A DNA stretch of 64,000 nt, from positions 1 through 64,000 of the forward strand of contig CALJGV010000024.1 in NCBI GenBank assembly GCA_938075305.1, in the 5' to 3' direction. The position numbers and the translations under genes are program-made. The notes below the pieces were generated by a model that saw nothing but the letters and a program-made list of their open reading frames with translations, did no database searches and was not told the DNA's origin. Shown one piece after another: positions 46,198 to 53,111 of the stretch (position 1 is its first letter; the number at the start of each line of letters is the position of its first letter). The stretch is from an uncultured bacterium. GTDB taxonomy: Bacteria; Planctomycetota; UBA1135; GCA-002686595.

Positions 46198-46692
46198 ATG
46201 AAGAAGAGCCCTTCAAGAAAGCTGTCAGCATCGAGAAGCCGGGGCGGCGCGGCGCTGGTCGGCTGTCTCGTCAAGGCGGGCATCGCCGGACTGGTCGGCG
46301 TCCTCTTCCTCGGGACCCTCGGCTACCTGACCTTCTTCTCGACGTCGCACTACGACACCCCCAGCACCATGTTCCCCATGTACGGGGACCTGACGCCGCC
46401 CAAGGCCACGGACATCACGCTCCACGCCGCCGGCCTCGACCACACCGCCCAGTACACGGTCAGCGAGGTAGACCTGAAGAGGTTCCTCGAGGCGCACTTC
46501 CAGGGCTTTGAGGGTCCCGACCCCGTCAACCAGGAGGAGTTCGACCGGATCCGCGAGGGGTCCTGGGGAGTCGACTGGCCATGGAACGAGGGGGTGGTGG
46601 ACTACACCATGTGGATGGCGAGGGGCACGACGCACTCTCTCCTGTACGACCCCCAGACCGGCCGCGCCTACCAGGAGTCGGCCCACTGGTAA
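46198..46692 (+). CDS. Membrane-anchored protein of unknown function
   Basis: This 164-residue protein has a basic N-terminus (KKSPSRKLSASRSRGG), one membrane span (AGIAGLVGVLFLGTLGYLTFF) and a roughly 110-residue soluble domain. The domain is acidic with aromatic clusters (MFPMYGDLTPP, WGVDWPWNEGVVDYTMWM, LLYDPQTGRAYQESAHW). By the positive-inside rule the domain is periplasmic. No family is recognised. It is a single gene with about 180 bp of upstream non-coding sequence and converges on the beta-lactamase-family gene. Confidence 0.72.
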   Translation: MKKSPSRKLSASRSRGGAALVGCLVKAGIAGLVGVLFLGTLGYLTFFSTSHYDTPSTMFPMYGDLTPPKATDITLHAAGLDHTAQYTVSEVDLKRFLEAHFQGFEGPDPVNQEEFDRIREGSWGVDWPWNEGVVDYTMWMARGTTHSLLYDPQTGRAYQESAHW

Positions 46693-46761
46693 GGAGCGCC
46701 CCCGTCGCTCCACGAGGACTCGCCCTGAGAGGACCAGCGGCGGGCGGAACTTGGTGTGGGC

Positions 46762-48918
46762 TCACCGGTCCTGGGGCGGCTCACCCTCCAGGCGGAACCA
46801 CTCCTCCGGGGCGAAAGCCCCCGCCGTGACCGAGGTCAACTCGAGCTTGACCATTCCGATCATGGGGTTCGCGAGCTGGACCTCGACGCGTTCGGGGAGC
46901 TGCATTCCCTCGACGTCGCGGAAGCTTCGGAACGTGGTCTCTCGCCCGAGGCGGGCACCCCCCGGGATCACGGCCACGTCGTCGACCCGTCCGACCTCTC
47001 CGGCCCCGTCCTTGACGTAGAAGGTCGGCGCCGGGCCTGAGGTGTCTCCGCCGCGCACCAGCAGCACGGCATCATCTCCCGCCTCGATTCGCTGCACCAC
47101 GTGGACCCCGGGGAAGGCCTCCCTCCAATCCCCGAACCGGACCTGGAGCGCCTCCCCCGTGAGCTGCGCGCTCCGCACCGCGTCCGCCACCGCGCGCGGC
47201 GCGGCGCTCGACTCGGTCCAGACCTGTTCGCCATCGAAGGCGCCGCGCTCGAATTCCTCCCCCATGGACTCCTCGAACCACCAGCGGTTGGGCCACGCCA
47301 TCAAGAAGGCCGAGGTGCCCTCGCGCTTGAGCTTCGGTATCGAGAGAGTCTGCTCCAGACGCACAGAGCCCACGGCCTCGAGGCGGTCCATACGGTGGAA
47401 GGCCTGCACCTGCTCACAGACCTGGTCGATGGAGGGCAGGTCCTCGGCGGGCGTGAACTTGAACTCCTGGTGGTCTCCGATGTGGTAGCCCGTGACGATG
47501 CCCCTTGGATCGCGATCGAAAGAGATCACGTTGGCGGGGCTCGGCTTCAGCTTCCAGCGGTCGTCTCCCACGTAGACCAGGGGCACCACCGCGCGACCGA
47601 GGATCTCGAGGGCGAGCCCGTCCCCGTCGCGAATGATCGCCCGGTAGCGATCCCCCTCCCCTTCGAAGTAGTAGCCGAGGTACGGCTCGAGGGGCGGCGC
47701 CGCCTGGATCGGATCGTAGGGCACGCCGAGGAGCAGCTCCCCGAGCACCTCCTCCAGGCGCAGCCCGGTCACGTTGCCGCGTGACTGGGTGAAGTACAGA
47801 ACGATGGTCTTCTCCTCGGGGAACGCCCAGGCGTAGGTCCCGTCGGAGCCCGTGTGCCCGAAGGCCACGACGTCGCGCTCGCCCTCCTGCTCGGCGGGCG
47901 TCGTCCAGAGCTGCATGAGCGACCCGTAGGCCGTGGCAGCCCCCGGGAGCCCGGTGGGGCCCACCATGGGGTGTGGGCCGGGAGCGGTGATCCGTCGGAC
48001 CGAGCTGGACCTGAGCAGTCGGCCTCCGGGCCCGCGTCCACGGGCCATGAGCATGTCGAGGAACCGCGCGTAGTCCTCGAGGGTCGAGTACAGCGCCTGC
48101 GACCCGAGGAACACCGGGAAGAGCGGCCCATCGCTCGGCGCCCAGTACCGATTCCAGTGACCGGCGTTGCCGGCGTACTTCGAGACGCTGCGCTCCAGGA
48201 GCGGGCTCTCCGGCGTGAGCAAGCAGAGGCTCTCGTCCATGCCCAGGGGATCGAGGATCCGGGCCTGGATGAACGCCTCCGCCGGCTGACCGCTCACGAT
48301 CTCGATCAGCGCGGTGAGCGTGTCCGTCCCCTGATCGCTGTACCCGAACCCCGTCCCGGGCTCGAACTCCAGCTGCGACGCTCCGCCGAGGTCCGCCACC
48401 GCCCGCACGCTCGTCAGCTCGCGCGGGTTCGCGGTCATGATCTCCGACATGGGCAGGCCGCTGGTGTGCTGCAGGAGCTGCTGTACGGTGATGTCCCGCT
48501 TGCCCTCGACGTCGAACGCCGGGAGGTACTCCGCGACCCGATCCCTGAGCTTGAGCGACCGGTCCTCCACCAGCTGGTGGATCGCGACCCCCACCAGTGG
48601 CTTGGTCATGGACCGCACGCAGAAGAGCGACCCAACCTCCATGGGAAGGGCCCCCTCGCGGTCCCTCCAACCGTGCGCGCTGTGCAGGACGGTACGTCCG
48701 TTGCGGATCACCATCAGCTCGGCCCCAACCACCTCTTCCTCCGCGACCAGCCGAGCCACGAGGGCATCGAGGGACTCGAGCCCCTCGGGTGAGAGCCCCT
48801 CCGCGAGGGCACTGGAGACCGGGAAGCGAGCCTCCTCGGCCTGGACCTGGGGCGCGGCGGCGAGAGATGAGACGAGGAGAGCTGCCGCGGAGAGGGCTGC
48901 GAGGAGGCGATCGTGCAT
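46762..48918 (-). CDS. Secreted beta-lactamase-family serine hydrolase with C-terminal lipoprotein-sensor-like domain
   Basis: The product is 718 residues from ATG 48918; the longer frame to 49074 lacks a sensible N-terminus, while here a signal peptide (LLAALSAAALLVSSLAAAPQVQA) begins. The class C beta-lactamase/esterase fold has the SxxK motif S103-M-T-K106, Y193-S-D in the second motif, HTSG after the first helix pair, and HTG in place of KTG near the end of the fold (FGHTGSDGTY). Such proteins are usually esterases or D-amino peptidases rather than antibiotic hydrolases. About 280 further residues include PYLGYYF and a beta-rich domain (FLMAWPNRWWFEE, VKLELTSVTAG) resembling a LolA/LolB-like half-barrel. 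Periplasmic or extracellular. Confidence 0.87.
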   Translation of the reverse strand: MHDRLLAALSAAALLVSSLAAAPQVQAEEARFPVSSALAEGLSPEGLESLDALVARLVAEEEVVGAELMVIRNGRTVLHSAHGWRDREGALPMEVGSLFCVRSMTKPLVGVAIHQLVEDRSLKLRDRVAEYLPAFDVEGKRDITVQQLLQHTSGLPMSEIMTANPRELTSVRAVADLGGASQLEFEPGTGFGYSDQGTDTLTALIEIVSGQPAEAFIQARILDPLGMDESLCLLTPESPLLERSVSKYAGNAGHWNRYWAPSDGPLFPVFLGSQALYSTLEDYARFLDMLMARGRGPGGRLLRSSSVRRITAPGPHPMVGPTGLPGAATAYGSLMQLWTTPAEQEGERDVVAFGHTGSDGTYAWAFPEEKTIVLYFTQSRGNVTGLRLEEVLGELLLGVPYDPIQAAPPLEPYLGYYFEGEGDRYRAIIRDGDGLALEILGRAVVPLVYVGDDRWKLKPSPANVISFDRDPRGIVTGYHIGDHQEFKFTPAEDLPSIDQVCEQVQAFHRMDRLEAVGSVRLEQTLSIPKLKREGTSAFLMAWPNRWWFEESMGEEFERGAFDGEQVWTESSAAPRAVADAVRSAQLTGEALQVRFGDWREAFPGVHVVQRIEAGDDAVLLVRGGDTSGPAPTFYVKDGAGEVGRVDDVAVIPGGARLGRETTFRSFRDVEGMQLPERVEVQLANPMIGMVKLELTSVTAGAFAPEEWFRLEGEPPQDR

Positions 48919-49156
48919 GGGAAGGGGCGCGGAATGCGGCGGAACCGCGGGGGAAGAGCCCTCGAGCAAACAGCGGGGCACTGGGGTGAGCCGCGGGCGA
49001 TGCCGGAGTATTGCAGGAGCGAGGCCGCCGAGGGGGGGGATAGCTGGATGGGAAGGGACCCCTGCGGCTTTCATCCGCGCGCCCGATTCGCTGGCGCTTC
49101 ACCCCGCCGCCCCCCCCTGTTCTCCGCGTCCTCGAGTCCGGGGCGGCGGCCCCGAG

Positions 49157-49906
49157 CTAGGCGCCTGATCCCACCGGTAGATCCACGAGCACCGGTCCTG
49201 GGCCGGGGAGGGCGGCCACCCCGAGCGCCCCGCGGAGCACCGCGCGCTGCCGCTCCGCATCGCCGGGTGTGTCCAGGGGGTAGCCGTGGGCGAAGGGCAC
49301 GCAGAGAGACCTCGGCGGCCGGACCTTCTCCGCCACGCTGCGCAGGAGCTGGAGCGCCACGGTGACGATGCCGTGCCGTTCGAGCTCGGCGGCGACCAGA
49401 CCCACGGTCTGGTTGCACATGGGTCAGACGGGTACCAGCAGCGCCACGTCCACCTGGTCCTCGACGAACCGGTCCGCGATCTCGGGGGCGGTCTCCTTCA
49501 CCAGCCGCCCCGTCGCGGTGATGGCCCCCATACAGGACGCATGGCGCGGCGCCACCGCCCCGACCTCCCCCGCCGCCGCCAGCTCGCGCAGCCTCGCCAG
49601 GGGAAAGACGAGCTCGGGGTCCGAGTTCATCCCGCCATGGTCGAACGAGTCGGAGCGGTGCCCGTCGATGAGCGCGGCCCCGTCCGCGTCGGATGGGATG
49701 CTGCGCCACGTACTGTCGCCCCCGCGCAGGGTTCCGTCGAAGGGCGTCATCCCGGGGAGGACCAACCCGGCGCTGGAGACGAGCCCGACCTTGCACTCCT
49801 CGATGGGCCGAGCCAGCGCCGCGAACGGGACTGGATCGATCCGCCGCCACCGGTAGCCCCGGAGGAAGACCCGGACCGGAAGGGAGAGCTCGGAGGCGGT
49901 CGCCAT
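49157..49906 (-). CDS. GrdB-family selenoprotein: reading frame continues through an in-frame UGA (Sec161)
   Basis: Two adjacent in-frame ORFs (160 and 87 residues) are separated only by TGA at 49426-49424 and one proline codon. Reading the UGA as selenocysteine gives one 249-residue protein. It fits the glycine/sarcosine/betaine reductase selenoprotein-B family throughout: RGYRWRRIDPVPFAAL, VGLVSSAGLVLPG, GHRSDSFDHGG, AVAPRHASCMGAITATGRLVKETAP, LLVPV-U-PMCNQTVGLVAAELERHGI, then PRSLCVPFAHGYPLDTPGD. In this family the residue before xxC is Cys or Sec, part of a UxxC redox motif; here it is U161-P-M-C164. A perfect hairpin begins 10 nt after the UGA in the bacterial SECIS position (listed separately). 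The substrate is not known for these stand-alone, non-clostridial members. It has its own promoter region; no selA, selB, selC or selD is in the window. Confidence 0.85.
49395..49413 (-). promoter_or_regulatory. Bacterial SECIS-like hairpin downstream of the in-frame UGA
   Basis: On the coding strand ACCAGACC and GGTCTGGT form a perfect 8-bp stem with a GUG loop. Counting U of UGA as 1, the stem begins at 14 and the loop G and U are 22 and 23. In the E. coli fdhF element the SelB-contacting loop G and U are 23 and 24. The general bacterial SECIS model asks for a loop 16-37 nt after UGA with a G in its first two bases; both hold. A bulged U like fdhF U17 is not seen. Confidence 0.7.
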
Positions 49907-50218
49907 TCCGCGAGCCTAGCAGGCCCCCTCCCGGTCACCTCAGGTGGCGAGCGAGGTCGACGTCCACCTCGCTGAGCTCCGCGCAGCTTCCACGGTGACA
50001 CCTGGCCAGCGGCACTGGGGTGCAGCGGGCAGCGGCGGCGGACGGGACCGGATCGTGGGGCGGGAAGCGCAGGCCAAATCGGGGCTCATCAGGCCCCACG
50101 CGCGCCCGCCCAAGCCTTTTGCCTGCAGATGCTTGTGCGCCTCAGAAGCCCCCTTGGGGAGAAGTCCGAGGTCCGTACTCGACGCCACAGTTCATCGATT
50201 GATAGATTGTATTAGCCA
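49907..50218. promoter_or_regulatory. Divergent intergenic region between selenoprotein and SmtB-type regulator
   Basis: This 312-bp region carries promoters for both directions. An 8-bp hairpin (AGCGAGGT / ACCTCGCT, 8-nt loop) lies at 49950-49973, about 44 nt before the selenoprotein start. The last 28 bp before the regulator start (50191-50218) are strikingly AT-rich for this genome and contain an imperfect direct repeat GATTGATA / GATTGTAT, a plausible promoter and operator site for the regulator. No coding region is convincing. Confidence 0.5.
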
Positions 50219-50563
50219 ATGAGCGAGTCCCTCGACTGCAATCACGACTCCACGGCGTTTCCCGCGGTCTCCCCGGAAGGGGTGCTCGAGCGGGCGGCGG
50301 CCATCCTCCGCGCGGCGGGGGACCCTGGTCGACTGCGCCTCCTGGAGCTCCTCCGCTCGGGGGAACGCTGCGTCACGGAGCTCGCCGACTTCACGGGCGA
50401 CTCGCTGTCCACCATCTCGGCCAGGCTGCGCGTGCTCCGGAGCGAGCGCCTCCTGACCCGCAGACGCGAGGGCAAGCACCAGTACTACTCCCTCGCCGAC
50501 CACCACATCGACGAGCTACTCCAGGGCGTGTTCGAGCACGCCGCAGAAGAGGAATCCAAGTGA
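50219..50563 (+). CDS. ArsR/SmtB-family regulator with helix-5 zinc site
   Basis: This 114-residue winged-helix protein has helix 2 AAGDPGRLRLLELLRSGE, recognition helix ELADFTGDSLSTISARLRVLRSE, and wing RRREGKHQYYSLAD. The C-terminal helix has the exact D-x-H-x10-H-x2-E pattern of the SmtB/CzrA alpha-5 zinc sites: D94, H96, H107 and E110. It should therefore be a dimeric repressor released by zinc or a similar metal such as cobalt or nickel. Its stop overlaps the GTG start of a histidine-rich metal-binding protein, and it most likely controls its own two-gene operon from the AT-rich site just upstream. Confidence 0.9.
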   Translation: MSESLDCNHDSTAFPAVSPEGVLERAAAILRAAGDPGRLRLLELLRSGERCVTELADFTGDSLSTISARLRVLRSERLLTRRREGKHQYYSLADHHIDELLQGVFEHAAEEESK

Positions 50564-50904
50564 ACTGCAACAAGCACGAGAACCACGATCACGCCCACGG
50601 GCCGAACTGCGGGCACACCGGCGTCAAGCACGGGGATCACGTGGACTACCTCCACGACGGTCACATGCACCACCCCCACGACGGCCACGTGGACGAACAC
50701 AGCATCGATGTGACCGCCCAGAACCCCGCCGACTGCACCCCCGAGCACTCGTGCGGCACTCACGATGCAGCCCATGTGCACGGGCCCGGCTGCGGACATG
50801 AGGCGGTCCCCCACGGCGATCATGTGGACTACCTGGTCGACGGTCACCTGCACCACCCGCACGGGGACCACTGCGACAACCACGGGCCACTCGAACTGGT
50901 CTGA
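50560..50904 (+). CDS. Histidine-rich metal-binding protein with internal duplication
   Basis: This 114-residue protein is initiated at GTG 50560 overlapping the regulator's stop (GTGA). It contains 27 histidines and six cysteines. Two halves repeat the pattern HGPxCGH, GDHVDYL, DGH-x-HHPH, DGH or GDH, separated by a less His-rich linker (DVTAQNPADCTPEHSCG). There is no signal peptide or membrane span, so it is cytoplasmic. It probably buffers or delivers zinc; similar proteins occur near SmtB-type regulators and zinc transporters in other bacteria. The coupling to a zinc-sensor gene supports a zinc detoxification or storage role. Confidence 0.85.
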   Translation: MNCNKHENHDHAHGPNCGHTGVKHGDHVDYLHDGHMHHPHDGHVDEHSIDVTAQNPADCTPEHSCGTHDAAHVHGPGCGHEAVPHGDHVDYLVDGHLHHPHGDHCDNHGPLELV

Positions 50905-50926
50905 GCACCGCCCCCAGCGGCGAACG

Positions 50927-50969
50927 GAACCGGCGCGCCTCCTCCTGAGCGGAGAGGGCGCGCCGGTTC
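50927..50969 (+). terminator. Strong hairpin terminator of the zinc-sensor operon
   Basis: GAACCGGCGCGCC and GGCGCGCCGGTTC form a perfect 13-bp stem around a 17-nt loop, 22 nt after the stop codon, followed by ATCATG. It is the longest perfect stem noticed in the window. Confidence 0.8.
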
Positions 50970-51015
50970 ATCATGCCCCTCGGCCCAGCCCTGCGACCGG
51001 ACCGTGGGCGCCCGG

Positions 51016-51183
51016 TCAGAGGGACTCGATGGCCTCGTCCAAAGGGCCGGGGTCGAAGAAGTGCATGAACGTGGCGATCTTCCCATCCCGCCACGACATG
51101 TACATCTGAACCGGGTACTCGAGCTTGGCTGCGGCGGCGATCGGGCTCGCGGGGCTGCGCTTGGTCCTGATGCCCTTCCTCGC
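51016..51183 (-). pseudogene. Remnant of a SnoaL/NTF2-like gene (3' end only)
   Basis: On the minus strand the sequence ending at the stop at 51018-51016 reads KLEYPVQMYMSWRDGKIA, then TFMHFFDPGPLDEAIESL. This closely resembles the last strands of SnoaL-like (NTF2-fold) proteins, where WRDGKI leads into an FFD segment. The frame is closed upstream by TAG at 51186-51184 and no start or N-terminal two-thirds of the fold is present. It is taken as a decayed or truncated gene. The flanking 50970-51015 and 51184-51233 hold nothing recognisable. Confidence 0.5.
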
Positions 51184-51233
51184 CTACCTCGGGCTCGCGG
51201 CCCCCTGGCCATGCGAGCGGAAGCCAAGGCTCC

Positions 51234-52178
51234 CTAGGGGACATCGACGCGAGGGATCGCAGACGGCCTGGCTCCATCCACCGGATAGGCAAACGTGAGC
51301 GGCTGCTGGAGCTGGTGGAAGCGCGGGTCGTCCATGGCCGCCCAGAGCTCCTCTCCGAGCCGGGCCTCCAGCTCGGCCCGGTCCCGCGGGAAGCCGATGC
51401 CAAGCCAGCCGGGATCCATGCCCGCGCGCATCACCGCCACCTGCTGGTAGAACTCGACGGCGTCACAGCTGGGGTCGCTGCAGTCACCGGGGATCTCGGC
51501 CGGGCTCCCGGGGCAGTCGTTCTCGGGGTGCTGCCAGAACGTGCAGCGCGCGCGCTCGGTCTCGCGCCCCAGCACCGAGGTCCAGTCGTCGACGCCGAAG
51601 ACCTCCGGATACACGGCGCTGAAGCCGAACTGCGTCATGAAGTGGTGGACCTCCTCCACCATGACCGCGCGGCCGCGGCGGTCCGGCTCGGGGCCCGAGA
51701 CCTCCATCCACCACTCGGGGATGATGATGTCGTAGCCGAGGTCCTCCATGAGCCGCGGCAGCTGCTCCTCCTCCCAGCGCTCCGGGTCCATGGGCATGGC
51801 CAGCCACGCCACGTCGCGGCGCGCGAGGGTCGCCGCCACCGCCGGGTCGTCCGCCACACCGTCCATGTCCTGGTCCAGCATCTCGGCGAGGATCGCCGCG
51901 GCCTGCTCGACGTAGCCCAGGGGCATCGCCTCGTCCGCGGCGAGCAACACCCCGAAGGGCATCGCCACGGTCGTCATGCCCGCATCGATCAGCGCCGCGC
52001 GTTCCCGGTCGAGGAGCCCCAGGGATAGGTCGTCCGCGAACGTGATCCGCACCTGCCCGGACTCTCCGCCCAGCGTGGCGACAGCACCTGACGGAGCGGG
52101 TTCAGAGACACAGCCAGAGAGGGTGCCGAGGAGGAGCGCTCGAGTGAGCCGCAGGGTGATCGATCCAGGAGAGGTCAT
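51234..52178 (-). CDS. Lipoprotein of unknown function
   Basis: This 314-residue protein has a lipobox (ALLLGTLSGC, C23), so it is a membrane-anchored periplasmic lipoprotein. The body begins with a beta segment (VRITFADDLSLG), continues with a helical region containing an EF-hand-like loop DQDMDGVADD near residue 103, then WEEEQLPRLMEDLGYDIIIP. A segment EEVHHFMTQFGFSAVYPEVFG is reminiscent of a metal-binding helix but lacks a standard HExxH. Four cysteines in the CTFW...CPGS...CSDPSC part may form disulfides. I do not recognise the family; a peptidase-like fold is possible but unproven. It diverges from the GPP34 gene over 146 bp. Confidence 0.8.
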   Translation of the reverse strand: MTSPGSITLRLTRALLLGTLSGCVSEPAPSGAVATLGGESGQVRITFADDLSLGLLDRERAALIDAGMTTVAMPFGVLLAADEAMPLGYVEQAAAILAEMLDQDMDGVADDPAVAATLARRDVAWLAMPMDPERWEEEQLPRLMEDLGYDIIIPEWWMEVSGPEPDRRGRAVMVEEVHHFMTQFGFSAVYPEVFGVDDWTSVLGRETERARCTFWQHPENDCPGSPAEIPGDCSDPSCDAVEFYQQVAVMRAGMDPGWLGIGFPRDRAELEARLGEELWAAMDDPRFHQLQQPLTFAYPVDGARPSAIPRVDVP

Positions 52179-52324
52179 CTTTGGTCAGGAGGCTCGCGCG
52201 CCTTCCCCGAGGGTACCCGTTCGCCGGCACCCTCGATGCAGCGCAAGAATGCAGGAGCGGACAGCGCTCCTCCCTTTACTTTGAATGGCCCGACCTGACG
52301 GCCGTAGAGGCCGCGCCACGCTCC

Positions 52325-53008
52325 ATGACCATGAACGAAACGCCGCCGCTACGAATCTACGAGAAGGCCCTCCTCCTGATCCTAAAGGACCGCGAGGGGA
52401 CGATCGGAATCAGCTCGAGCGACTACGCCCTCGCGGGCGCTCTCCTCTCGGACCTCTTCCTGTCGGGACGGCTGACCACCGAGGGGAGACGCCACACCGT
52501 CCACCTGACCGACGGTCGCCCGATCGGAGACGAGCTACTGGACGAGTGCTTGAGCCTGATCCAGGCGTCGCCGAAGCCGATCGCCGCTCAGCGCTGGATC
52601 ACCAAGCTCGCAGCCCTGCGGGATCTCCGTCACCGGATCGCACGCCAGCTGTGCCGGCGCGGCATCCTGCGAGAGGACGAGGGAAAGGTTCTCCTGTTCT
52701 TCTCCCGGAGGATCTACCCCGAGCTGGACCCCGGCCCCGAGGCAGCGCTCGTGTCCGAGCTCAGGGATGCCATCTTCACCGACACCGAGGAGATCTCGCC
52801 CCACACCGTGGCCTTGGTCGCCCTGGGCAACGCAGTCGGGCTCCTGGGTGCCACCTTCTCCCACCGCGAACTCCACGGCCGCAAAGCACGGCTGGAGGCT
52901 ATCGCGCGCGGCGAGGTGGGGACCGCCGCGGCGGCGGCAGCTGCGGCCCATCAGGCCCTGCAGGCGGCCCTGATCGTGTCGGTCATCGTCCCCACCATCG
53001 TCAGCTGA
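52325..53008 (+). CDS. GPP34 (GOLPH3/Vps74-like) family protein
   Basis: The product is 228 residues or fewer from ATG 52325 (52331 is an alternative; the frame back to 52181 does not look coding). The fold signature is clear: LRIYEKALLLILKDREGTI, then YALAGALLSDLFLSGRLTTE, VHLTDGRPIGDELLDECLSLI, and the basic segment HRIARQLCRRGILREDEGKVLLFF followed by RRIYPELDP. In eukaryotes GOLPH3/Vps74 binds phosphatidylinositol-4-phosphate and glycosyltransferases at the Golgi; the bacterial members, mostly in actinobacteria, have no settled function. The C-terminus has an alanine run and a hydrophobic end (ALIVSVIVPTIVS). It is followed by a DUF1553-type gene but not overlapping it. Confidence 0.87.
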   Translation: MTMNETPPLRIYEKALLLILKDREGTIGISSSDYALAGALLSDLFLSGRLTTEGRRHTVHLTDGRPIGDELLDECLSLIQASPKPIAAQRWITKLAALRDLRHRIARQLCRRGILREDEGKVLLFFSRRIYPELDPGPEAALVSELRDAIFTDTEEISPHTVALVALGNAVGLLGATFSHRELHGRKARLEAIARGEVGTAAAAAAAAHQALQAALIVSVIVPTIVS

Positions 53009-53111
53009 GAGAGGAGGAGCGGAGAGGCAAGGTGCGCCTCGCCGGGCCCAACTGCGGCGGCACGGGTCCTGGAACAATGCCTATCATCGGGTGTACCGAC
53101 GCCCGGCTCCC

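Noticed and set aside
49424..49426. TGA as an ordinary stop or disabling mutation (two genes or a pseudogene)
   Set aside because: Both halves retain family sequence without further damage, the TGA sits exactly at the redox Sec/Cys position, and a SECIS-like hairpin follows. A split gene restarting at ATG 49420 remains the main alternative.
51131..51237. Hydrophobic plus-strand reading (GLRLVLMPFLAYLGL) as the end of a membrane protein
   Set aside because: It has no start and no stop at a sensible place, runs antisense into the lipoprotein gene, and overlaps the SnoaL remnant.
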